From NCBI RefSeq assembly GCF_020097135.1, contig NZ_CP083608.1, forward strand, positions 496,001-560,000: a stretch of DNA of 64,000 bases, read 5' to 3'. The notes beneath the pieces are model-generated. The model was not told the DNA's origin. It saw nothing but the letters and a program-made list of their open reading frames with translations, and did not search any database. The position numbers were made by a program, and so were the translations under genes. Positions 53,602 through 64,000 of this stretch are shown piece by piece. Origin of the DNA: Macrococcus armenti. GTDB taxonomy: Bacteria > Bacillota > Bacilli > Staphylococcales > Staphylococcaceae. How positions within the stretch are numbered: position 1 is the stretch's first letter; each line of letters begins with the position of its first letter.

Positions 53602-56421
53602 ATGAAAAATAAATCAATTATCGTTAAGGGCGCAAGAGCCCATAATTTAAAAAATGTAGATATTGAAATTCCGAGAGATAAACTTGTTGTAATGACAGGC
53701 TTATCTGGTTCAGGAAAATCAAGTTTAGCATTTGATACGATATACGCTGAAGGACAACGCAGATATGTTGAGTCATTAAGTGCGTATGCAAGACAGTTTC
53801 TAGGGCAGATGGATAAACCTGATGTAGATACGATTGAAGGTTTGTCGCCGGCAATTTCAATCGATCAGAAAACAACAAGTAAAAATCCGCGTAGTACAGT
53901 CGCGACAGTAACGGAAATTTATGATTACTTAAGGTTATTGTATGCGCGTATCGGTGTACCATACTGCCCAGAACACGGTGTACCGATTGAATCACAAACC
54001 GTACAGCAAATGGTAGATCAAGTAATGGCGCTTGAGGAACGTACAAAGATTCAAGTAATGGCACCAATTGTTCAAGGGCGTAAAGGGACACATAAAAAAC
54101 TGATAGAAGATATATCTAAAAAAGGTTATGCACGTATTATGGTTGATGGTGAAGTACATGATGTATCTGATGAAATAGAGCTCGATAAAAATAAAAATCA
54201 TGATATATTCGTTGTCATTGATAGACTGGTCGTTAAACAAGGTATTGAAGCGCGACTTGCAGATTCAATAGAGAATGCATTGAAGCTAGCTGAAGGTAAT
54301 GTCGTAATCGATATTATTGGCGGCAATCCACTTAAGTTTTCAGAACACCATGCGTGTCCGATATGCGGTTTTTCAATTGATAAACTTGAACCAAGAATGT
54401 TTTCGTTTAATAGTCCATTCGGTGCATGTCCGGATTGCGACGGCCTCGGAACGAAGTTGACTGTCGATTTAAATCTTGTAATTCCAGATGATACAAAATC
54501 GCTTGCAAATGGTGCGTTAGTACCGTGGGAACCAATTAGCTCAAACTATTATCCGACATTATTGAAACAAGCTTGTAAACATTTTGGCATTTCAATGAAG
54601 GCGCCATTTAAAGATTTATCGAAGAAGGAACAGAATATTATTTTATATGGCCATGAAGATGACATTACATTTACATTTAAACAGGATAATGGTGTAACAC
54701 GTAAACGCGTTATGAAATATGAAGGTATCGTAATGAATATTGAACGTCGTTACAAAGAGAGCCCGTCAGAGTATACACGTGAACAGATGAAGAAATATAT
54801 GGCTGATGAAGCGTGTCATACGTGTCATGGCTATCGTTTATCTAAAGAAGCAATGAGCGTTAAAATTAATAATCAGCATATCGGGGAAGTTGTCACGATG
54901 TCGATTGGAGAAGCGCTTGATTACTTCAACAACTTACAGTTAACAGAGAAAGAACAGCAAATTGCTGCACTCGTACTTAAAGAAATTACTGAACGATTAT
55001 CGTTTTTATATAATGTCGGCCTCGAATATTTAACGCTAAATCGTGCAGCTGGAACGTTATCAGGTGGAGAAGCACAGCGTATTCGTCTGGCAACTCAAAT
55101 TGGTTCCCGACTGACTGGCGTAATGTATGTACTGGATGAACCTTCTATCGGTTTACATCAACGAGATAATGATCGATTAATTGAAACATTAAAGTCGATG
55201 CGTGATATCGGTAATACTTTGATTGTTGTTGAGCATGATGAGGATACGATGCTTGCTGCGGATTATCTTATAGATATTGGTCCTGGTGCAGGTGTGCATG
55301 GGGGAGAAATCGTAGCACAAGGGACACCGAAACAAGTGATGAAAAATAAAAAATCACTTACAGGACAATATTTAAGTGGTGATAAAAAAATTGAACTTCC
55401 TGAAACACGACGCCATCCTGACGGAAGATTTTTAACGATTGAAGGGGCATCGAGTAACAACTTAAAAGCTGTTGATGCTAAAATCCCACTCGGTATGATG
55501 ACTGTTGTAACGGGCGTATCAGGTTCCGGTAAAAGTACGCTCGTAAATGATGTGCTCTATAAAGCATTAGCGCAAAAATTATACAAAACGAAAGAAAAGC
55601 CTGGACCGCATAAAGCGGTTAAAGGGATTGAACATATCGATAAAATCATCGATATTGATCAGTCACCTATCGGCCGTACACCAAGATCCAACCCCGCAAC
55701 ATATACGAGCCTTTTTGATGATATACGTGATGTGTTTGCTCAGACGAACGAAGCGAAATTACGTGGCTATCAGAAAGGCCGCTTCAGCTTTAATGTTAAA
55801 GGCGGAAGATGTGAAGCATGTCACGGTGATGGTATTATAAAGATCGAAATGCATTTCTTACCTGATGTGTATGTACCATGTGAAGTGTGTAATGGTAAGC
55901 GATATAATCGTGAAACGCTGGAAGTGAAATATAAAGACAAAAACATTGCAGATATTTTAGAGATGACGATTGAAGATGCTTATCATTTCTTTGAGAATAT
56001 ACCGAAGATTAAACGTAAACTAAAGACGATTATTGATGTAGGACTCGGATATATTCAGTTAGGACAACCTGCAACGACGCTTTCTGGTGGAGAAGCACAA
56101 CGTGTGAAACTTGCTTCTGAGCTGCATAAGCGCAGTACAGGTAAGACGCTTTACATTTTAGATGAACCGACAACAGGTCTGCATGTCGATGATATTGCAC
56201 GTTTATTGAAAGTGCTCGAACAATTAGTAGAAAACGGAGATACAGTACTTATAATTGAACATAACTTAGATGTTATTAAAATGGCAGACTATATAATCGA
56301 CCTGGGACCTGAAGGTGGAGATAAAGGTGGACAAATTATAGCAGAAGGAACGCCAGAACATATTATGCAAGTTCGTGAATCGTATACTGGTCAATATTTG
56401 AAACAACATGTGAATAAATAG
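53602..56421 (+). CDS. uvrA: excinuclease ABC subunit A UvrA
   Basis: A 939-residue damage sensor with two ABC ATPase modules. First Walker [21 protein letters not shown], second [13 protein letters not shown]; signatures [12 protein letters not shown] and [12 protein letters not shown]; zinc fingers CPICGF..CPDCDG and [14 protein letters not shown]. It loads UvrB at lesions. It starts 4 bases after the uvrB stop, with AAGGGTGAG as ribosome site. Terminator directly after. Confidence 0.98.
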   Translation: MKNKSIIVKGARAHNLKNVDIEIPRDKLVVMTGLSGSGKSSLAFDTIYAEGQRRYVESLSAYARQFLGQMDKPDVDTIEGLSPAISIDQKTTSKNPRSTVATVTEIYDYLRLLYARIGVPYCPEHGVPIESQTVQQMVDQVMALEERTKIQVMAPIVQGRKGTHKKLIEDISKKGYARIMVDGEVHDVSDEIELDKNKNHDIFVVIDRLVVKQGIEARLADSIENALKLAEGNVVIDIIGGNPLKFSEHHACPICGFSIDKLEPRMFSFNSPFGACPDCDGLGTKLTVDLNLVIPDDTKSLANGALVPWEPISSNYYPTLLKQACKHFGISMKAPFKDLSKKEQNIILYGHEDDITFTFKQDNGVTRKRVMKYEGIVMNIERRYKESPSEYTREQMKKYMADEACHTCHGYRLSKEAMSVKINNQHIGEVVTMSIGEALDYFNNLQLTEKEQQIAALVLKEITERLSFLYNVGLEYLTLNRAAGTLSGGEAQRIRLATQIGSRLTGVMYVLDEPSIGLHQRDNDRLIETLKSMRDIGNTLIVVEHDEDTMLAADYLIDIGPGAGVHGGEIVAQGTPKQVMKNKKSLTGQYLSGDKKIELPETRRHPDGRFLTIEGASSNNLKAVDAKIPLGMMTVVTGVSGSGKSTLVNDVLYKALAQKLYKTKEKPGPHKAVKGIEHIDKIIDIDQSPIGRTPRSNPATYTSLFDDIRDVFAQTNEAKLRGYQKGRFSFNVKGGRCEACHGDGIIKIEMHFLPDVYVPCEVCNGKRYNRETLEVKYKDKNIADILEMTIEDAYHFFENIPKIKRKLKTIIDVGLGYIQLGQPATTLSGGEAQRVKLASELHKRSTGKTLYILDEPTTGLHVDDIARLLKVLEQLVENGDTVLIIEHNLDVIKMADYIIDLGPEGGDKGGQIIAEGTPEHIMQVRESYTGQYLKQHVNK

Positions 56422-56430
56422 ATAGTTTTT

Positions 56431-56470
56431 ACACGACTAAAAATGTAATACATTTTTAGTCGTGTTTTAT
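56431..56470 (+). terminator. terminator after uvrA
   Basis: ACACGACTAAAAATG and CATTTTTAGTCGTGT pair perfectly over 15 bp around a 5-base loop, followed by TTTATT. Confidence 0.92.
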
Positions 56471-56543
56471 TATAAGGTGAATAAAAATTGTAAATTGAAT
56501 TGAATTTATTTAATATGAATAGTAAGAGAAAGTGGGGAAAATA

Positions 56544-57473
56544 ATGATTACTAGTATAGAGTTGATTGATAAGTTTGATTTAAAGTTTTTAGCAGGGAAT
56601 GTTGCGATTGAAATTCCGGTTGCAAATGCAGATATTTCAAGACCGGGTTTAGAGATGGCCGGCTTCTTCTCCCATTATTCATCAGATAGAATTCAAATTC
56701 TAGGTACGACAGAAATGTCCTTCTTTGAAACATTATCGAAAGAAGAACGAAGTGAACGTATGGTAAAGCTTTGCCGAAATGAAACACCATGTATTATATT
56801 ATCAAGAGATATTCCTGCACCTCAGGAGTTAATTGACGCATGTAATCGAAAAGGAACGCCTTTACTTCAAAGCAAAGAAGCGACGACGAGTTTAATTAGT
56901 AAAATCACATCATATTTAGAGAGCGAACTTGCACCTGAAACAACAATGCACGGGGTATTAGTTGATGTTTATGGTGTAGGGGTTCTTATTACAGGAGATT
57001 CAGGTGTCGGTAAAAGTGAAACAGCACTTGAACTCGTAAAACGTGGTCATCGCCTAGTAGCAGATGATAATGTTGAGATAAAAGAAGTATCTCGTAATGT
57101 ATTAATGGGTAAAGCACCGAAACTGATTGAACACTTACTTGAAATACGTGGACTCGGCATTATTAATGTGATGACACTGTTTGGAGCAGGAAGTGTATTG
57201 CCGGAGAAACGGTTAATGCTTAATATTAACTTAGAAATATGGGGAAAAGATAAAGTATATGACCGTATCGGTTTAATTGAAGAGAAACTGACGATACTGG
57301 ATTCAGAAATTACTAAGAAAACAGTACCGGTCAGACCTGGTCGAAACTTAGCGGTTATTATCGAAGTTGCAGCGATGAACTATCGTCTTAATAAGATGGG
57401 AACGAACACAGCTAAAGATTTTAATGATCGTTTGAACGAACAAATCAGAAAGCAATCAATAAAGGAGATTTAA
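56544..57473 (+). CDS. hprK: HPr kinase/phosphorylase HprK
   Basis: A 309-residue bifunctional enzyme that phosphorylates and dephosphorylates Ser46 of HPr, setting carbon catabolite repression. Walker [15 protein letters not shown] (about 152-165), the VADDNVEI loop and the family signature [18 protein letters not shown] are present. I set the start at ATG 56544; an in-frame GTG at 56532 overlaps the GTGGGGAA ribosome site. First gene of an operon with lgt, an acetyltransferase and a TPR protein. Confidence 0.96.
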   Translation: MITSIELIDKFDLKFLAGNVAIEIPVANADISRPGLEMAGFFSHYSSDRIQILGTTEMSFFETLSKEERSERMVKLCRNETPCIILSRDIPAPQELIDACNRKGTPLLQSKEATTSLISKITSYLESELAPETTMHGVLVDVYGVGVLITGDSGVGKSETALELVKRGHRLVADDNVEIKEVSRNVLMGKAPKLIEHLLEIRGLGIINVMTLFGAGSVLPEKRLMLNINLEIWGKDKVYDRIGLIEEKLTILDSEITKKTVPVRPGRNLAVIIEVAAMNYRLNKMGTNTAKDFNDRLNEQIRKQSIKEI

Positions 57474-57475
57474 TT

Positions 57476-58315
57476 ATGGCACCATTTGATCCAACAGCGT
57501 TTGAAATCTTTGGTTACCCAGTAAGATGGTACGGCATTATTATTGCATGTGGTATATTAATCGGATATATCATTGCACAAAAAGAAACGGAACGAAAGCA
57601 TTTTAAAGATGACACATTAATTGATATCGTCATGTGGTCAATCGTTTCGGGTATTATTTGTGCACGAATATACTATGTTGCATTTAAGTGGGATTATTAT
57701 TATAATCATGTATCTGAAATTCCGCTCATCATGAATGGCGGCATTGCGATACATGGCGGTTTGATTGGTGCAATCGGAATGGCGTATTTATTATGCAGAA
57801 GAAAGAATATATCGTTTTTCCAGCTCGGAGATATCGCTGCACCAAGTATAATACTTGGACAGGCTATTGGGCGATGGGGGAACTTTATGAACCAGGAAGC
57901 CCATGGTGGAGAAGTTACGCGTCAGTTCCTCGAGTCACTGCATTTACCTGAGTTTATTATTAATCAGATGAATATTGACGGAACATATTATCATCCGACA
58001 TTTTTATATGAATCAGTGTGGAGTATCATCGGTTTTATTATATTGTTATTATTACGTAATCATTTGAAGATTGGTCAGACATTTTTACTTTATGGTATTT
58101 GGTATTCCATCGGCCGTTTTTTTGTCGAAGGTTTGCGAACGGATAGTTTAATGCTGACAAACCATTTACGCATAGCGCAAGTAATTTCAATTGTCATTAT
58201 GCTTGTTGCAGCAGCAGTATGGATTTATCGTAATTACAAATATCAGCTGCCAAAGTACGGAGCAGTCAATACCCCTATAAGGAGTGCGCACTATGCGAAA
58301 GACAGAGCGCTTTAA
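57476..58315 (+). CDS. lgt: prolipoprotein diacylglyceryl transferase Lgt
   Basis: A 279-residue membrane enzyme with seven helices that attaches diacylglycerol to the lipobox cysteine of lipoproteins, several of which are encoded in this window. The signature [19 protein letters not shown] and the N-terminal HGGLIGA segment with its catalytic histidine are present, as is [12 protein letters not shown]. It starts 2 bases after the hprK stop, behind AAAGGAG, and overlaps the next gene by 23 bases. Confidence 0.97.
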   Translation: MAPFDPTAFEIFGYPVRWYGIIIACGILIGYIIAQKETERKHFKDDTLIDIVMWSIVSGIICARIYYVAFKWDYYYNHVSEIPLIMNGGIAIHGGLIGAIGMAYLLCRRKNISFFQLGDIAAPSIILGQAIGRWGNFMNQEAHGGEVTRQFLESLHLPEFIINQMNIDGTYYHPTFLYESVWSIIGFIILLLLRNHLKIGQTFLLYGIWYSIGRFFVEGLRTDSLMLTNHLRIAQVISIVIMLVAAAVWIYRNYKYQLPKYGAVNTPIRSAHYAKDRAL

Positions 58316-58766
58316 AGTTGACGGTGTAAATCCGCTCTGGCAAATGTATAAGACGGTATCATTTTTTAAAGTGTGTCGTAATTTTATCGTAATTGAGCTC
58401 TGTCGCTTTTTACCATCAGTGAAATGGAAACATGTATTATTACGTAAATGTCTGAAAATGAAACTAGGACGAAATGTATCTTTTGCATATAAAGCGATGC
58501 CGGACCTCATGTTCCCGGAAATGATTGAAATCGGGGAAAACAGTGTAGTGGGTTATAATGCAACGATATTAGCCCATGAATATTTAATTGAGGAATACCG
58601 TATCGGAAAAGTTATCATCGGAAGTAACGTTTTAATTGGTGCAAATGCTACAATATTACCAGGTGTAACAATTGGTGATGGTGCAATCGTCGGGGCGATG
58701 ACAGTCGTGAGTAAGGACGTACCACCAGGAGGATTTGCATTCGGTAATCCGATGCAGTTGAAATAA
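58293..58766 (+). CDS. left-handed beta-helix acetyltransferase-like protein
   Basis: 157 residues. After a basic N-terminal part of about 65 residues come hexapeptide repeats ([47 protein letters not shown]) ending [14 protein letters not shown], typical of O-acetyltransferases of the LbH family. The acceptor is unknown; the place in the hprK-lgt operon is conserved in staphylococci. The start is the ATG at 58293 after AAGGAG, within the lgt end; a GTG three codons upstream overlaps the ribosome site. Confidence 0.88.
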   Translation: MRKTERFKVDGVNPLWQMYKTVSFFKVCRNFIVIELCRFLPSVKWKHVLLRKCLKMKLGRNVSFAYKAMPDLMFPEMIEIGENSVVGYNATILAHEYLIEEYRIGKVIIGSNVLIGANATILPGVTIGDGAIVGAMTVVSKDVPPGGFAFGNPMQLK

Positions 58767-58785
58767 AAAGATGGAGGTGAGATGG

Positions 58786-60204
58786 ATGGGTGATGTAATC
58801 CGTTTTCCGGTAAATGAAGATGAATATTATAAAATAGGTTTAAAGAAACAAGGAGAACGTCTTTATGAAGAAGCCATCTCATTTTTCATTAAATCATTAA
58901 ACTTAAATCATAAGTATGATACTGTTCAGCAAATTGCAAACTGTTTTTCAGAATTAGGGAAATATGAAAAAGCACAGCATTATTTGCTGGAATATTTAAA
59001 AGATGACTTCAATGAAGATGATGTATTCTATGATTTAAGCCAGCTCTATATAAAACAGCGCGATCCAAATAAAGCATTTTTGTTTGGTATGTATTACTGC
59101 CTGCTGAGTGACGATATGAATTATCTTGATGAACTTACACAATTATTTGAAGTTGTGTATAAAGATGTAACAAAAGTTGAAGTTGAGAGTGAAAATTTTG
59201 TCGTACATTTTATATTCCAGTATTTCTTTGAGCATATGAATTATGAACTTGCACTGGAATGGATTGAGTTTCAGCCGTATGACATACAAAAACGTACGGA
59301 AATTCGAAACTTAAAAGCGATGACATTACTCTTTAGCGGAAAGTATAACGAAGCATCTAAAATTTTAAAACAATTACTTGAAGAAAATCCCGCAGATATT
59401 AATGCCCTTTGTCACTATACGCTACTCCTTTATAACACGCATCAGACAGAACTTTATACAGTGTATTTAAAAAAATTACGCACGATCATTCCGATGAATG
59501 ATGATGAGAAATTTAAGCTTGGCATCGTGCTGAACTTCCTGAAAGAATATATGGAATCATATCAATTATTATTTCCATTATATCAAAAAGGAAAATATCG
59601 AAATTCTCAAATGTTGCATGCGTTAAGCTATTCCAGTTATGAATTAGGCTATACAGCACAATCGGATCAGTTTTTCTCACAGTTAAGTGAACTTGTCAGT
59701 AACCCTGGGATGAGTCCTCGTAAACGTGCTGAAGGTGAATTTTACATTCATCAGACAATTATGCCACTTCTTAATGATAACGATCGTTATCGTCGACTTA
59801 TCGGCATATTTTTACTATCTAAAGTTGAAGATAAAACGTTAATGATTAATCAGGATGTATGGCGTCTTCTAGATGCAATGCCGGATTACGAGAAATTGTA
59901 TTTATCTTATATTTTTCATAATATTCAGCTCGTTAAACTGGATTTCATTCATAAAGGACTTGAATTAATACATCGCCATATAAATCAAATTGCATTGATG
60001 GAGCGATGGATTGATATAGCGGAAACAGTAATTGAGCATAAGATGGATCTTAAACAAGTGAATGCATATGTCGCAGTGTGTTATTTCATATTTGAACGTG
60101 CGCATGATGACAAGTTATCAAAACGCGCTGCAATCGAATTATTTGGAACGACGCGCTATCATTTTATGAAAGTCTATAATCAGTTTAAGCAAATTAATAT
60201 TTAA
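58786..60204 (+). CDS. tetratricopeptide repeat protein (YvcD-like)
   Basis: A 472-residue soluble helical protein with TPR-type repeats, clearest near residues 13-80 (LKKQGERLYEEAISFFIKSL, FSELGKYEKAQHYLLEYL) and 175-215 (LFSGKYNEASKILKQLLEENP). Its partners are unknown. GGAGGTGAG precedes the ATG at 58786. Fourth gene in the hprK-lgt operon; staphylococci and Bacillus keep a TPR gene (yvcD) before trxB, so the context supports the assignment. Confidence 0.87.
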   Translation: MGDVIRFPVNEDEYYKIGLKKQGERLYEEAISFFIKSLNLNHKYDTVQQIANCFSELGKYEKAQHYLLEYLKDDFNEDDVFYDLSQLYIKQRDPNKAFLFGMYYCLLSDDMNYLDELTQLFEVVYKDVTKVEVESENFVVHFIFQYFFEHMNYELALEWIEFQPYDIQKRTEIRNLKAMTLLFSGKYNEASKILKQLLEENPADINALCHYTLLLYNTHQTELYTVYLKKLRTIIPMNDDEKFKLGIVLNFLKEYMESYQLLFPLYQKGKYRNSQMLHALSYSSYELGYTAQSDQFFSQLSELVSNPGMSPRKRAEGEFYIHQTIMPLLNDNDRYRRLIGIFLLSKVEDKTLMINQDVWRLLDAMPDYEKLYLSYIFHNIQLVKLDFIHKGLELIHRHINQIALMERWIDIAETVIEHKMDLKQVNAYVAVCYFIFERAHDDKLSKRAAIELFGTTRYHFMKVYNQFKQINI

Positions 60205-60230
60205 TAAAGCAGATATCATGTATATTATAA

Positions 60231-61187
<957 letters not shown>

Positions 61188-61209
61188 TTTTTAAACGTAA
61201 TCTTAAATT

Positions 61210-61240
61210 ATAGATACGCAACTACTGCGTGTCTATTTTT
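61210..61240 (+). terminator. terminator after trxB
   Basis: ATAGATACGCA and TGCGTGTCTAT pair over 11 bp (one T-G pair) around ACTAC, then TTTT. Confidence 0.85.
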
Positions 61241-61282
61241 ATGAATTCATGTAGAATAAATATAAATGAAGGAGGAATCGCC

Positions 61283-62185
61283 ATGTTAAATGATGATACG
61301 TATAAACGTTTAGTAATCGTGACCGGAATGAGTGGTGCAGGTAAAAGTGTAGCAATTCAATGTCTTGAAGATTTAGGTTATTTCTGTGTGGATAATTTAC
61401 CACCAATTTTATTACCGAAGTTTATTGAGTTAATGAACAACAACAATGAATCAATGTCACGCGTAGCAATTGGCGTTGATTTACGAGGTAAAGATTTCTT
61501 TAATAGCTTGCAGGACGAAATTCAAAATATCATTAATTTAAATGATATATTAGTACAAATACTGTTCGTTGAAGCAAATGATCAAGTGCTCGTTTCAAGA
61601 TACAAAGAAACAAGAAGAACACATCCACTGCAAAATAATATTTCTCTTATTGATGCGATTCAGGAAGAACATAAGTTACTTGCTGATTTAAGAGGCGTTG
61701 CAACGCATATTATCGATTCATCTGAATTTAAACCGAAAGCATTAAGATCTAAAGTAATCGAAATATTTGGTGCGGGTAAAGACAATATATTCACAATTAA
61801 TGTGATGAGCTTTGGTTTTAAACACGGATTACCGATTGATGCGGATATCGTATTTGATGTGAGATTCTTACCAAATCCATATTATATTGAAGAGATGAGG
61901 AAGTTAACAGGACTTGATTCTATCGTTTATGATTATGTCATGAAATGGAAAGAAACTGAAATGTTCTATCAGAAGCTTATTGATTTATTGAAGTTTGTTA
62001 TCCCCGGCTATATGCGCGAAGGGAAGAGCCAAGTTATTATAGCAATTGGATGTACCGGTGGACAACATCGCTCAGTCGCATTAACAGAACGTATTAGCAA
62101 TGAATTAAAGGACTTCTTTGACTTTGAACTTCACACTCGCCATAGAGATGCGCATATTGAAGGAATTGTAAATGAAAAGGCTTAA
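61283..62185 (+). CDS. rapZ: RapZ/YvcJ nucleotide-binding protein
   Basis: A 300-residue P-loop protein of the RapZ family. Walker A GMSGAGKSVAIQ (residues 11-22), DNLPP, the VRFLPNPYY motif and the C-terminal GCTGGQHRSVAL are typical. In E. coli RapZ steers GlmZ decay; in Bacillus YvcJ binds nucleotides and affects competence. The start is the ATG at 61283 after GGAGG; the longer frame upstream lacks a site. It overlaps yvcK by 14 bases in the conserved rapZ-yvcK-whiA operon. Confidence 0.95.
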   Translation: MLNDDTYKRLVIVTGMSGAGKSVAIQCLEDLGYFCVDNLPPILLPKFIELMNNNNESMSRVAIGVDLRGKDFFNSLQDEIQNIINLNDILVQILFVEANDQVLVSRYKETRRTHPLQNNISLIDAIQEEHKLLADLRGVATHIIDSSEFKPKALRSKVIEIFGAGKDNIFTINVMSFGFKHGLPIDADIVFDVRFLPNPYYIEEMRKLTGLDSIVYDYVMKWKETEMFYQKLIDLLKFVIPGYMREGKSQVIIAIGCTGGQHRSVALTERISNELKDFFDFELHTRHRDAHIEGIVNEKA

Positions 62186-63164
62186 AGTCTGCCTTATCGG
62201 AGGTGGAACAGGGCTTTCTGTTATGGCGAGAGGACTTAAAGAGTATCCTGTTGATATTACGGCAATCGTAACCGTAGCCGACGATGGTGGTAGCACCGGT
62301 AAAATAAGAGACGTAATGGATATTCCGGCGCCCGGTGATATTAGAAACGTTCTTGCAGCACTGAGCGATGTTGAACCGATGCTTGAGAAGCTATTTCAGT
62401 ACCGATTTAATTCAGATACATTAGGTGGGCATCCGGTTGGGAATTTAATGCTTGCAGCAATGACAGATGTTACGAGCGATTTCGGTCATGCAGTAAAAGA
62501 ATTAAGTAAAATATTAAATGTAAGAGGGACTGTCATACCATCTACAAACACAAGTCCGATATTAAATGCAGTGATGGAAGATGGGGAAATTGTCGTTGGT
62601 GAATCACTTATACCTTTAAAACTTAAAAAAATTGATAGTGTATTTTTAACGCCGAGCTGTATTAAACCGATGGATGAAGCAGTGGATGCTGTATTAGAAG
62701 CAGACTTGATAGTGATGGGACCAGGAAGTTTATATACAAGTATTATTCCGAATCTTGTTATACGGGAACTTGGAGACGCAATTATTAAAAGTGAAGCGAA
62801 AAAGTTATATGTCGCAAATATTATGACACAGCCAGGTGAAACGACAGGCTACACGGTATCAGACCATATTGAGGCAATTCATAAACATGTCACATCACCA
62901 TTTATTCAATTTGTAATCGCAAATGAACTCGTCCTCACAAATAAGATAAATGAAAATTACGCGAAGCGAAATTCTAAATTTGTAACGTGCGATTCAGAAA
63001 GAATTAAAGCGATGGGCATTGAGCTGATTACAGATGATGGCTTAGTAGAAATTAACGAAGAAGGTGCTGTACGACATAACAACGAAGTTCTCGCAGATAT
63101 GATTTATGAATTAGCATTAAGTGAAATCAGTACAATTGAATTCACTCAGAAAGAGGGAGAATAA
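62172..63164 (+). CDS. yvcK: YvcK/GlmR gluconeogenesis factor
   Basis: A 330-residue protein of the CofD/YvcK fold that binds UDP-GlcNAc in Bacillus and helps route carbon to the cell wall. [17 protein letters not shown] at the N-terminus, [35 protein letters not shown] and the [13 protein letters not shown] motif are present. The start lies 14 bases inside rapZ, so translation is coupled; whiA follows after one base. Confidence 0.96.
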   Translation: MKRLKVCLIGGGTGLSVMARGLKEYPVDITAIVTVADDGGSTGKIRDVMDIPAPGDIRNVLAALSDVEPMLEKLFQYRFNSDTLGGHPVGNLMLAAMTDVTSDFGHAVKELSKILNVRGTVIPSTNTSPILNAVMEDGEIVVGESLIPLKLKKIDSVFLTPSCIKPMDEAVDAVLEADLIVMGPGSLYTSIIPNLVIRELGDAIIKSEAKKLYVANIMTQPGETTGYTVSDHIEAIHKHVTSPFIQFVIANELVLTNKINENYAKRNSKFVTCDSERIKAMGIELITDDGLVEINEEGAVRHNNEVLADMIYELALSEISTIEFTQKEGE

Positions 63165-63165
63165 A

Positions 63166-64000
63166 TTGTCATTTGCTTCAGAAATGAAAAATGAATTAAC
63201 GCGGATTGAAACAGACTTATGTTGTAGTAAAGCAGAACTTGCCGCGCTTATTCGAATGAACGGAAACTTAAATATACAGAACATGCAATGGGTCATCAAT
63301 GTGCAGTCAGAAAATGCTGCAATTGCAAGACGTGTATATAGTTTAACGAAGAAAATATTCGGTGTGGATATTGAATTACTTGTCAGAAAGAAAATGAAAT
63401 TAAAAAAGAACAACGTCTATATATGCAGAATTAAGATGAAGACGAAAGAAATTCTGGATGAACTGAGCATATTACAGGATGGGCAGTTTATGCAGCATAT
63501 TGATCAATCTTTAATTCAGGAAGAATGCTGTAAAAGAAGTTATTTACGTGGTGCATTTCTTGCAGGAGGATCGGTGAACAATCCAGAAACTTCTTCATAT
63601 CATCTTGAAATATTCTCCCTTTATGAAAGCCATTCTGAAGGATTAACGCAATTAATGAATGGGTATGGATTAAATGCGAAAACTTTAGAAAGAAAAAAGG
63701 GTTATATCTCATACTTAAAAGAAGCGGAAAAAATTTCCGACTTCCTGAGTATTATAGGTGGTTATCAGGCGTTGCTGAAATTTGAAGACGTAAGAATCGT
63801 AAGAGATATGAGGAATTCAGTGAACAGACTCGTAAACTGCGAAACAGCGAATTTGAATAAGACGATTGGTGCAGCAATGCGTCAAGTTGAAAATATTAAG
63901 CTTATTGATGAAGAAATAGGCATTGATGAACTCCCTGAACGATTAAGAGAGATTGCGCGCCTGCGTGTACTGCATCAGGATATTTCCTTAAAGGAATTGG
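63166..64000 (+). CDS. whiA: WhiA sporulation-type DNA-binding protein, 3' end cut by window edge
   Basis: 278 residues are seen; WhiA proteins are usually a little over 310, so roughly the last 35 are missing. It starts with TTG at 63166 ([13 protein letters not shown]), behind GAGGGAGA. An N-terminal LAGLIDADG-like homing-endonuclease fold ([25 protein letters not shown]) without endonuclease residues is followed by the helix-turn-helix part ([26 protein letters not shown]). In Gram-positive bacteria it affects cell division and chromosome segregation. Last visible gene of the rapZ-yvcK-whiA set. Confidence 0.95.
   Translation, partial: MSFASEMKNELTRIETDLCCSKAELAALIRMNGNLNIQNMQWVINVQSENAAIARRVYSLTKKIFGVDIELLVRKKMKLKKNNVYICRIKMKTKEILDELSILQDGQFMQHIDQSLIQEECCKRSYLRGAFLAGGSVNNPETSSYHLEIFSLYESHSEGLTQLMNGYGLNAKTLERKKGYISYLKEAEKISDFLSIIGGYQALLKFEDVRIVRDMRNSVNRLVNCETANLNKTIGAAMRQVENIKLIDEEIGIDELPERLREIARLRVLHQDISLKEL

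Overview
The window is chromosomal core sequence from a low-GC Gram-positive coccus of the family Staphylococcaceae. The gene order from queC/pabA to whiA follows, as I remember it, the Staphylococcus aureus block that carries ltaS, recQ, nrdIEF, murB, pepT, gdpS, tagO, comF, secA, prfB, uvrBA, hprK, lgt, trxB, rapZ, yvcK and whiA. The proteins are clearly diverged from S. aureus, so a neighbouring genus such as Macrococcus is my best guess (inference, not shown). I see no rRNA, tRNA, CRISPR array, prophage, transposase or insertion sequence.

Layout. 1-3.6 kb: AIM24 protein (cut by the left edge), aldo/keto reductase, YwiC-like protein, a small stress membrane protein and an unknown membrane protein. 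3.7-5.6 kb (minus): queC-queD-queE for queuosine precursor synthesis behind a preQ1-I riboswitch. 5.6-19 kb (plus): folate genes pabA and a pabB-pabC fusion, a small membrane protein, an orphan PxpC-like protein, ltaS, a ZIP transporter (minus), an ABC-F ATPase, recQ, a two-gene OpuC/EgtUV-type transporter and a deoxyribonucleotidase. 19-25 kb (minus): lipid kinase, two POT peptide transporters, queF and an EamA transporter. 25-29 kb: nrdI-nrdE-nrdF behind a pair of NrdR boxes, then a YtkA-like lipoprotein. 29.6-38.5 kb: murB, GrpB-like protein, EMYY-type lipoprotein, bacilliredoxin-like brxC, glycerate kinase-like protein, pepT, a split ThrE-type exporter, a GGDEF protein and a YitT protein. 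38.7-51.5 kb: tagO, yigZ, degV, comFA-comFC, hpf, secA, prfB with its programmed frameshift, a cytochrome c lipoprotein, two secreted cell wall hydrolases, a ResA-like thioredoxin, an HD nucleotidase and a CsbA-like protein. 51.6-64 kb: SOS-controlled uvrB-uvrA, then hprK-lgt-acetyltransferase-TPR, trxB and rapZ-yvcK-whiA (whiA cut by the right edge).

The genes are ordinary housekeeping genes, so the more interesting content is regulatory. I read by eye a preQ1 riboswitch, paired NrdR boxes, three WalR-type boxes (ltaS and two hydrolases), a LexA box, two CodY-like boxes at the two peptide transporters, two SigB-like promoters, the RF2 frameshift site and many bidirectional hairpin terminators at convergent gene ends. 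One of these is a 21-bp perfect inverted repeat that also encodes the C-terminal residues of both flanking proteins. I did not find a convincing new multi-gene system. Many start codons were reset to the ATG/TTG/GTG that follows a proper Shine-Dalgarno sequence.
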